Origin: Anaerolineaceae bacterium
GTDB lineage: Bacteria > Chloroflexota > Anaerolineae > Anaerolineales > Anaerolineaceae
DNA: 5,706 nucleotides
NCBI GenBank assembly: GCA_003158355.1
Contig: PMIV01000098.1
Location: 1 to 5,706 of the forward strand
Direction: 5' to 3'
Position 1 is the first letter of the stretch; each line of letters starts with the position of its first letter. Shown here one piece after another: positions 1 through 5,068 of the stretch. The position numbers and the translations under genes are program-made. The notes below the pieces were generated by a model. That model saw nothing but the letters and a program-made list of their open reading frames with translations, made no database searches and was not told the DNA's origin.

Positions 1-10
1 TAATTTTGAA

Positions 11-43
11 AAGCACCCTGGAGTTTAATTTTCCAGGGTGCTT
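11..43 (-). terminator. Intrinsic terminator after rocD, possibly bidirectional
   Basis: A perfect 12-bp inverted repeat (arms 11-22 and 32-43) encloses a 9-nt loop. It lies 13 nt beyond the rocD stop codon in the direction of transcription. Read on the minus strand, the stem runs straight into a short U-rich stretch (CTTTTC). Read on the plus strand, it is followed by GTTTATT, so it could also stop a convergent transcript entering from the left of the window. The stem is long and uninterrupted, which is stronger evidence than the modest U-tract on either side. Confidence 0.8.
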
Positions 44-56
44 GTTTATTAGGGAT

Positions 57-1259
57 TTATTTCATTTGTAAGACTTCGGTGATGCGCACCATCGCCCAAT
101 CGATGGTTTTTTGATCGATAATGCAGGGTGGAGCAAAGCGAATCACATTCTCGTGCGTCTCTTTAGCAAGGATCTGCTTTTGCATGAGTGCTTCACAGAA
201 ACGTCTGGCGCCGCCGGCTTCTGGTTTGAGCTCTACACCGATCAACAGCCCTTTACCGCGAATTTCTTTGATATGCGGGCTCTGGATGCCGCGTAATTTG
301 GACATAAAATAGTCACCCATTTTTGCAGAATTCTCGACCAAATGTTCATCACGGATGACTTTCAGTGCAGCACGGCCAACGGCTGCGGCCAGCGCGCTGC
401 CGCCAAAGGTAGATCCGTGTTCGCCAGGTTGGAACAGGCCCATGATGGGTTGATCGGCCAAAACAGCGGAAATGGGCAAGAATCCACCCGAAAGAGCTTT
501 GCCAATAATGACCATGTCAGGACGAACGCCTTCATGATCGCAGGCAAATAGCTTTCCTGTGCGGCCCAGACCGGTCTGGATCTCATCTGCAACCAGAAGA
601 ACATTATTCTTTTTGCAGATCTCAGCTACCTGCTTGAGGTAACCGGCGGGAGGAATCAAAACTCCGCCTTCACCTTGAATGGGTTCCAACATAACGGCGG
701 CAGTGTTAGGGGTGATGGCTTTTTCAATGGCAGCAGCATCCCCGTATGCTACATTTACGAAACCGGGTGTGAAAGGGCCGAAATCATTTTTATAGAATTG
801 TTCGGAAGAGAAAGAGATGATTGAGATCGTACGGCCGTGGAAGTTCCCATTGGCGACAATGATCTCTGCTTTATAACGCTCGATCCCTTTAACTGCATAG
901 CCCCATTTACGCGCCAGTTTAAGTGCTGTCTCAACCGCTTCAGCACCACTGTTCATTGGAATCGACATTTCATAACCGGTCATGTCGGCAAGTTCTTTAT
1001 AAAACAGGGGGAGCTGGTCATTGCGAAAAGCGCGCGAGGTTAAGGTTACTTTTTTTGCCTGGTCAACCATGGCTTTTAAAATAGCTGGGTGAACATGACC
1101 CTGGTTGAGGGCAGAATACGCACTTAAACAATCCAAATATTTTTTTCCCTCTACATCATAAACCCAAACGCCTTTCCCTTTGCTGATCACTACATCCAAA
1201 GGATGGTAATTATGTGCACCAAAGCGATCTTCGATTTTGATGTATTCCTGGCTTTTCAT
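57..1259 (-). CDS. rocD: Ornithine--oxo-acid aminotransferase (ornithine delta-aminotransferase)
   Basis: A cytosolic PLP enzyme that moves the delta-amino group of ornithine to 2-oxoglutarate, giving glutamate-5-semialdehyde and glutamate. The 400-aa length is normal for the family. Visible class-III aminotransferase marks are YSALNQGH at 48-55, SGAEAVE at 104-110, the FHGRT segment at 140-144 with the arginine (R143) expected for ornithine aminotransferases, VADEIQTG at 223-230 with the PLP-pyridine aspartate D225, GRTG at 232-235, the Schiff-base lysine K254 in GKALSGG, and HGSTFGG at 281-287. The N-terminal GAHNYHPL and the YSA motif point to RocD/OAT rather than acetylornithine aminotransferase ArgD. 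Human OAT has a tyrosine in its RAFYN motif; here it is RAFRN (R79). As I recall it, Bacillus RocD has histidine at this position, so the position seems variable. The ATG lies 6 nt after the argF stop, with a GAGG in the end of argF 11 nt upstream, so translation is probably coupled. No truncation is seen. Confidence 0.93.
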   Translation of the reverse strand: MKSQEYIKIEDRFGAHNYHPLDVVISKGKGVWVYDVEGKKYLDCLSAYSALNQGHVHPAILKAMVDQAKKVTLTSRAFRNDQLPLFYKELADMTGYEMSIPMNSGAEAVETALKLARKWGYAVKGIERYKAEIIVANGNFHGRTISIISFSSEQFYKNDFGPFTPGFVNVAYGDAAAIEKAITPNTAAVMLEPIQGEGGVLIPPAGYLKQVAEICKKNNVLLVADEIQTGLGRTGKLFACDHEGVRPDMVIIGKALSGGFLPISAVLADQPIMGLFQPGEHGSTFGGSALAAAVGRAALKVIRDEHLVENSAKMGDYFMSKLRGIQSPHIKEIRGKGLLIGVELKPEAGGARRFCEALMQKQILAKETHENVIRFAPPCIIDQKTIDWAMVRITEVLQMK

Positions 1260-1265
1260 TTTAAT

Positions 1266-2189
1266 TTAGGCCTCTAAAACTTTAAAAAGGACTGCTTTTT
1301 GAGCATGCAGTCGGTTATGTGCCTGTGGGAAAATAACGGAATGAGGGCCATCAGCTACTTCATCGGTTAATTCCTGGCCGCGGTGTGCCGGCAGACAGTG
1401 CATAACGATTACATCTTTATCCGCTTCTGAGACGAGCTTTGCGTTCACTTGGTAAGGCGGGAAAACAACTTTACGTTTTTCGGTCTCGGCTTCCTGACCC
1501 ATGCTGGTCCAGGTATCCGTGTAAATGACGTGAGCGTGTTTGACCGCTTCATGGGGGTCGCGTAAGAAGCTAAGTTTACTTCCGGAAGCAGCAGCAAATT
1601 TACGGGCATCTTCCACGGCTTTACCGACAATTTCGTACCCTTCAGGGTTGGCGATGGTGAAATTAGCTCCAAGCTTTGTACAAATGTGCATCAGAGAAAC
1701 TGCCACGTTGTTGCCGTCACCTACAAATGTCACATTCAGGCCTTTGAGTGAGCCAAACTTTTCGTAGATCGTTAATGCATCGGCCATTGCCTGGCAGGGA
1801 TGATTGTAGTCACTCAAGCCGTTGATGACGGGAATCGACGACCATTTAGCCAATTCCAAAATGTGTTCGTGAGCAAAAACACGAGCCATCAAAACATCAA
1901 CATAACCCGAAATGACGCGGGCTACATCGGCAACAGATTCGCGTTTACCCAGGCCGATCTCTTCGGGTGAGATGTACAGGGCATCCCCCCCCATATGGCG
2001 CATAGCCATATCAAAGCTCATACGGGTGCGCAGGCTGGGCTTCTGAAAGACCATGGCAAGAACTTTTCCTTTAAACAGGGGAGGGTTCCCACCGTTGAAG
2101 TGCTCAGTTTTCAATTTGACTGCCAGATCCAGCAATTCTTGAAGGTCGGCAGGAGAATAATCCGATACAGCCAAAAAATCTTTTTTCAT
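1266..2189 (-). CDS. argF: Ornithine carbamoyltransferase
   Basis: Catalyses carbamoyl phosphate + ornithine to citrulline + phosphate in arginine synthesis; the reverse reaction serves the arginine deiminase pathway. The 307-aa length is typical. The carbamoyl-phosphate domain has FQKPSLRTR at 48-56, with leucine where many OTCs have threonine (STRTR), a common variant, and HPCQ at 130-133. The ornithine domain has FVGDGNNV at 155-162, DTWTSMG at 225-231 (the usual SMG loop), HCLPAHRG at 264-271 with the ornithine-loop cysteine C265, and the C-terminal NRLHAQKA signature at 292-299. These separate it from aspartate carbamoyltransferase. The ATG start is supported by AGAGG 5 nt upstream and by an extended -10 promoter about 40 nt upstream. 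It is followed after 6 nt by rocD, which uses the same substrate. The sequence does not tell whether it works in the biosynthetic or catabolic direction; the name argF follows the family rather than a proven role. Confidence 0.95.
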   Translation of the reverse strand: MKKDFLAVSDYSPADLQELLDLAVKLKTEHFNGGNPPLFKGKVLAMVFQKPSLRTRMSFDMAMRHMGGDALYISPEEIGLGKRESVADVARVISGYVDVLMARVFAHEHILELAKWSSIPVINGLSDYNHPCQAMADALTIYEKFGSLKGLNVTFVGDGNNVAVSLMHICTKLGANFTIANPEGYEIVGKAVEDARKFAAASGSKLSFLRDPHEAVKHAHVIYTDTWTSMGQEAETEKRKVVFPPYQVNAKLVSEADKDVIVMHCLPAHRGQELTDEVADGPHSVIFPQAHNRLHAQKAVLFKVLEA

Positions 2190-2225
2190 TTAAACCTCTT
2201 AAAAATGGAATATTAAAGTTAAAAA

Positions 2226-2234
2226 AGTATAACA
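2226..2234 (-). promoter_or_regulatory. Extended -10 promoter of argF-rocD
   Basis: On the minus strand this reads TGTTATACT, an extended -10 element (TGn followed by TATACT, five of six consensus bases). It would start transcription near 2219, leaving a leader of about 30 nt before the argF ATG at 2189. No good -35 hexamer is found 16-18 nt upstream (GTGCCG or similar), which fits extended -10 promoters. It sits in the only sizeable intergenic gap of the window, so it probably makes argF-rocD its own transcription unit. Inference from sequence only. Confidence 0.55.
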
Positions 2235-2296
2235 CAGGGTTTAATTGGCGGCACCTGGAAGATGCTACTTTATCCGCTGCGGAATGTCATTTGAGG

Positions 2297-3127
2297 TTAA
2301 CCAAATTTTAATTTGCCTATGGCAGAACGTACCATCATATCCATCACCGGGTACATACCTCTGCCCAGCAAATTTTTGGCAAAATAGAGCAATTTTCCTT
2401 CTGAACCGGGGATGATGATGTATTTGCCTCGGGCGATCGCTGATAATGTTTCTTTGGCAACGGCCTCTGCGGACATCAGATTTGCTGATCCGGCTACTTC
2501 TTTGGTGATGAATGGTTTGAACTGGCTTTCGTATTTGAGCTGGGGGGTATCGGTATCTGGAGGGAAAACAATGGCTACCTGTATCTGATAGGGTTTTAAT
2601 TCGGAGCGCAAAACATCTGTAAATCCGCTGACTGCGAACTTGGAAGCTCCATAGGCAGAATAACCGTAGACACCGATGATGCCTGCCATTGAAGAGATGT
2701 TCACGACGACGCCAGAATGGCGCTGCTGCATTTCTGGAACAATATCCTTTAATACATTGACTGTACCAAAATAATTAACGTCCATCATCCAGTGGAAGAT
2801 TTCGGGTTTCTGGGAGGCAAATTTTCCCGGTTGCGCCACTCCGGCTGAATTAATGACAATATCTGGCAGGCCAACTGACGATTTGAATTTGGTTAATGCA
2901 GGCGTTATAGAATCAACCTGGGTAATATCTGCATTGATCGTGTAGACATTTTGAGTCTGGTCTTTCTTTACAGAGTCTATCTCTTTTTTTGCTGCATCAA
3001 GTGAATCTTGATGTCGCGCAAGAATTGCCACATCGCCTCCCTGGGCGGCAATCCCTTTAGCCAGAGCCAGACCAATTCCGCTTGATCCGCCGGTAATTAA
3101 TGCTAGTTTGTTTTGATAGAATGACAT
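2297..3127 (-). CDS. Short-chain dehydrogenase/reductase, 3-ketodihydrosphingosine reductase-like
   Basis: A classical SDR of 276 aa, expected to reduce a ketone or oxidise an alcohol with NAD(P)H. Visible parts are the cofactor loop TGGSSGIG at 12-19, a basic pair A37-R38-H39 after the second strand that suggests NADPH preference, NSAG at 93-96 (usual NNAG), N118, catalytic S146 in NISSMAG, and Y159/K163 in YGASK. After the active site comes FPPDTDTP at 188-195. A PPDTDTP segment is characteristic of eukaryotic KDSR/Tsc10, which reduces 3-ketosphinganine, and of their bacterial relatives. The last ~35 residues are hydrophobic with scattered basic residues and could associate with membrane, as in KDSR. 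The ATG has GGAGG 6 nt upstream, and the gene starts 21 nt after the FmdB gene. The true substrate cannot be read from sequence; a general lipid or ketoacyl reductase is the alternative. No serine palmitoyltransferase lies in the window. Confidence 0.8.
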   Translation of the reverse strand: MSFYQNKLALITGGSSGIGLALAKGIAAQGGDVAILARHQDSLDAAKKEIDSVKKDQTQNVYTINADITQVDSITPALTKFKSSVGLPDIVINSAGVAQPGKFASQKPEIFHWMMDVNYFGTVNVLKDIVPEMQQRHSGVVVNISSMAGIIGVYGYSAYGASKFAVSGFTDVLRSELKPYQIQVAIVFPPDTDTPQLKYESQFKPFITKEVAGSANLMSAEAVAKETLSAIARGKYIIIPGSEGKLLYFAKNLLGRGMYPVMDMMVRSAIGKLKFG

Positions 3128-3148
3128 GTTGTTCCTCCCGAATAGGAT

Positions 3149-3382
3149 TTAATGACCGCAAGAAGCACAAGAACCGCCGTGGCATCCGCCGCAGCCTGTT
3201 GAACTGCATTCACTTGAAGTTGAGCCAGAAGAATTGGTCTTTATGCTGAAGGTAGTTAAGCAGCGTTGCGTATCCATTGAATGGCAAGAAACGCAGGCAA
3301 TTGGTGAATCAGAATCTCTCATCGAGCGGAGGGATTCGAACCGGTTGCCGCACTCCTGACATCGATAAACGTAAGTAGGCAT
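3149..3382 (-). CDS. FmdB-family zinc-ribbon protein
   Basis: A 77-aa protein that begins MPTYVYRCQECG, the typical start of the FmdB putative regulatory family. One zinc ribbon is formed by C8-X2-C11 and C30-X2-C33, followed by a conserved-type segment up to about residue 47. The tail (residues 49-77) is low complexity, rich in Ser, Gly and Cys, with C59, C64-X2-C67 and C72-X2-C75 and a final CGH; such Gly/Cys tails are common in FmdB proteins. The family is named after a gene at the formylmethanofuran dehydrogenase locus of a methylotroph, but its general function is not established. The ATG is preceded by GAGG 5 nt upstream. It lies 28 nt after the TrmH-family gene and 21 nt before the SDR gene, so it is probably an operon member. 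A weak internal promoter may also drive it. Confidence 0.85.
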   Translation of the reverse strand: MPTYVYRCQECGNRFESLRSMRDSDSPIACVSCHSMDTQRCLTTFSIKTNSSGSTSSECSSTGCGGCHGGSCASCGH

Positions 3383-3405
3383 AATTACCTCGATGCGAAA
3401 AAATT

Positions 3406-3433
3406 ATTATCTATCCTATCACGTTCGTTTCCA
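3406..3433 (-). promoter_or_regulatory. Possible weak internal promoter ahead of the FmdB gene
   Basis: On the minus strand a TGGAAA hexamer (3433-3428, four of six -35 consensus bases) and GATAAT (3411-3406, five of six -10 bases) are separated by 16 nt. They span the end of the TrmH-family gene and the 28-nt gap before FmdB. A promoter here would let the FmdB and SDR genes be expressed apart from the upstream radical SAM genes. The match is modest and could be chance in an AT-rich gap. Confidence 0.25.
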
Positions 3434-4085
3434 TATGGGAATTGTTCAACAAGGTGTAAACAGCAATTCCAAAAGCAACGGCAACGTTGAGGGAACTCTT
3501 TTTCCCCTGCATGGGAATAAAAAGGACTTGATCGGAATACTGGAGAATTTCAGGGTCAATTCCAGAAACCTCGTTGCCCATAACCAACAGAGTCGGGGAC
3601 TGAGCTGATGTAGTTAAAGTTGTAAAAATGGATTTGGAAGAATCGGTTGCTTCCATCGAGATCACCCGGTATCCGGACTCTCGCTTCAATTTCACCTGGT
3701 CCAGTGCGTTTGGATGGTAGGACCAGGGAGTGAAACTCTCTGCTCCCAGGCTGGTCTTGGCGATCTTTGCATGTTCGGGGGTGGGAGTAGTACCACAACA
3801 AAAGATGTGATTCACTCCGGCACCGTCCGCTGTGCGAAAGATGGAGCCGACATTCAGGGTAGATCGCAGGTTATCCAGAAGAACTTCAAAAATGACAGCA
3901 GGTTGACCGGTAACAACTGGATTTGCTGATGGTTTCTTGGAATTAATAAAAGCGCTTCCCTGCGGAATTAATTTCTCTCCACAAAGAGGGCAGCGCTCCA
4001 TGATTCTTTCGGTTAAATTGTTCGGGCAGCGAAAGCGACATTGTTCGTTGCTGCACTGGTAGATCTGAAATTCCGGCTCGGCCAT
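3411..4085 (-). CDS. TrmH-family (SPOUT) RNA methyltransferase with N-terminal zinc ribbon
   Basis: A predicted S-adenosylmethionine-dependent RNA 2'-O-ribose methyltransferase of the SpoU/TrmH class, 224 aa. The catalytic domain covers about residues 63-213: motif 1 NVGSIFRTAD at 78-87 with the conserved arginine R84, motif 2 VMGNEVSGID at 168-177 with E172, and motif 3 IPMQGKKSSLNVAVA at 190-204 with N200, which form the trefoil-knot SAM site. Residues 1-40 carry five cysteines (C11-X4-C16, C20, C32-X2-C35) and look like a zinc ribbon. The substrate (tRNA or rRNA) cannot be told. The frame stays open 72 codons further upstream, but that part lies inside the DsrE-like gene, has no family similarity that I recognise and reads as a shadow, so I start at the ATG at 4085. 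That ATG is 2 nt after the DsrE-like stop and has no Shine-Dalgarno site at normal distance, which suggests coupled reinitiation. Confidence 0.88.
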   Translation of the reverse strand: MAEPEFQIYQCSNEQCRFRCPNNLTERIMERCPLCGEKLIPQGSAFINSKKPSANPVVTGQPAVIFEVLLDNLRSTLNVGSIFRTADGAGVNHIFCCGTTPTPEHAKIAKTSLGAESFTPWSYHPNALDQVKLKRESGYRVISMEATDSSKSIFTTLTTSAQSPTLLVMGNEVSGIDPEILQYSDQVLFIPMQGKKSSLNVAVAFGIAVYTLLNNSHMETNVIG

Positions 4086-4087
4086 TT

Positions 4088-4417
4088 TTACAGCGTAATG
4101 ACCTGATCTGACTGAGTCATGCAGGTGATAATATCTCCCATACCCCCCACGATCCCCACTTTTACCTGGTCTTCCAGGTTGAAGTATTTCAGGCAGGTCT
4201 GGCACAAGACGAGACGTACCCCAAAAGACTCCAACTTTTGCAATTGAGCCAGCACCGGAGAGCCTTCGCAGGCTAGTTTGACGCCGTCGGTGTAAAAACA
4301 CAGGGCAGAAGGCAGCGGGGTTTGATCTGCAAGAAGGGTCAGGAAGGTGGTAACCAATTTATGTTTCAGGGCAGACTCCGAAGTGGAGCCCATGCCATCA
4401 CTGGTGACCAGATACAC
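4088..4417 (-). CDS. DsrE/YedF-like sulfur-relay family protein (start uncertain; may begin at AUA 4429)
   Basis: A small single-domain protein resembling the C-terminal DsrE-like half of YedF, the selenium/sulfur metabolism protein. Seen from the GTG start: LVTSDGMG at 3-10, a FYTDGVKLACEGS segment at 41-53 matching the family's 'NsGVkLt.eGs' stretch, a predicted alternating helix, and LCQTCLKYF at 71-79. The last is the family's CGTCLxYY cysteine motif with Q in place of G (C72, C75). Members are thought to carry or relay sulfur through this cysteine; the role here is inference. The N-terminal TusA domain of full YedF is absent. The GTG gives 109 aa but lies 17 nt from the only Shine-Dalgarno site. 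An in-frame AUA at 4429 lies 5 nt from it and would restore a family-like start (KSIVYLVTSDG), 113 aa. The stop is 2 nt before the TrmH-family gene. Confidence 0.8.
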   Translation of the reverse strand: MYLVTSDGMGSTSESALKHKLVTTFLTLLADQTPLPSALCFYTDGVKLACEGSPVLAQLQKLESFGVRLVLCQTCLKYFNLEDQVKVGIVGGMGDIITCMTQSDQVITL

Positions 4418-4434
4418 AATAGATTTTATAGTAA

Positions 4435-4440
4435 CCTCCT
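4435..4440 (-). promoter_or_regulatory. Strong ribosome binding site for the DsrE-like gene
   Basis: On the minus strand this is AGGAGG, the best Shine-Dalgarno match in the window. It overlaps the TAG stop of the TIGR03936-family gene (TAGGAGG). The nearest in-frame codons downstream are ATA at 5 nt, ATT at 14 nt and GTG at 17 nt. Other clear sites in the window (argF, SDR, FmdB, TIGR03936) sit 5-7 nt from their ATG, so this site favours initiation at the ATA. Confidence 0.8.
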
Positions 4441-5068
4441 AAAGTTGGTTCAGAACCAGTAGAGTTCGATCGATATCGACTGTAAAAGGGTCAACCTTTA
4501 ACTCTTCGAGCACTTCTTCGGGCCTGCCGGTAGCTCCTGGCAGGGAAGAGAGCAGCATTTTAAGGGTGAGCGGGTGAGCAGATTCAACCGTTAGGGATTG
4601 CACCAAAGGACGCAAGTCGTATGGTTTACCGCGACGTTCTCTTTCTATACCTGTTTTGGCTAAAAATTCTTGAATGCTGTTTTGGATAAGCGCGGGTTCA
4701 AGGTCCTCGTCGCATGTGATCAGGTATTCAGAAGCAGTCACCAGGTTCGGCAGCGGCTCACTGAGAAGCGGTATATTTTTCACTTCACGTACGGTAATAC
4801 CAGGTTGAGCCGTGGAGACAATTTTTTTTGAGATCTCTTCTATCGATTCGTCGGAATCCAGCCAGACATCCAAAATTTCGGCTTTACTGGTGAACCCCAG
4901 GGGTAATGGAGCTGCCTGCTGTAATTTTGGCTGCGGGTGGAATCCCTGTGAATAAGCCAGGGGCAAACAGGCACGGCGAAAAATACGTTCCCAAACCTTG
5001 TGCATATCCAGGTTGCCAGTATATTGCAATTCGATGCCTTTATTGTATGAAATACGGATGCGCTGCAT
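4439..5068 (-). CDS. Radical SAM-linked protein, TIGR03936/DUF2344 family
   Basis: A 209-aa member of an uncharacterised family encoded next to, or fused with, TIGR03960 radical SAM proteins. Seen here: the opening RIRISYNKG at 3-11, LQYTGNLDMHKVWER at 14-28 (family 'kyiGHLD...weR', with N for H), RRACLPLAYSQGFHPQPKL at 31-49, PLPLGFTSKAEILDVWL at 54-70, GKPYDLRP at 147-154 and a C-terminal GRPEEVLEEL at 181-190. The function is unknown; by association it should assist or deliver substrate to the radical SAM enzyme. The frame can open 8 codons earlier, but I use the ATG at 5068. It has GGAGG 7 nt upstream, begins the conserved RIRISY block, and overlaps the stop of the upstream gene by one base (TAATG), a typical coupling arrangement. 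No cysteine-cluster motif of its own is visible. Confidence 0.9.
   Translation of the reverse strand: MQRIRISYNKGIELQYTGNLDMHKVWERIFRRACLPLAYSQGFHPQPKLQQAAPLPLGFTSKAEILDVWLDSDESIEEISKKIVSTAQPGITVREVKNIPLLSEPLPNLVTASEYLITCDEDLEPALIQNSIQEFLAKTGIERERRGKPYDLRPLVQSLTVESAHPLTLKMLLSSLPGATGRPEEVLEELKVDPFTVDIDRTLLVLNQL

Noticed and set aside
2203..2220. A possible ArgR box in the argF leader
   Set aside because: The AT-rich stretch has only a loose resemblance to the paired TGAAT/ATTCA half-sites, and neither half is intact, so arginine repressor control cannot be claimed.
2273..2283. An 11-bp perfect palindrome (TCCGC T GCGGA) upstream of the argF promoter as an operator or terminator
   Set aside because: Five-base arms with a one-base centre are expected several times by chance in a window of this size, a one-base loop cannot form a hairpin, and no U-tract follows.
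3393..3608. Plus-strand open frame, and similar plus-strand frames elsewhere (for example 1540-1767, 3714-3929, 4906-5088)
   Set aside because: All lie opposite well-supported minus-strand genes, lack good ribosome binding sites, and give translations with no recognisable family.
4086..4301. A 72-codon upstream extension of the TrmH-family frame with an ATG at 4301
   Set aside because: It lies wholly inside the DsrE-like gene in another frame, has an arginine/glycine-rich composition unlike either gene, and the methyltransferase's own zinc ribbon begins right after the ATG at 4085. It is best explained as a shadow.
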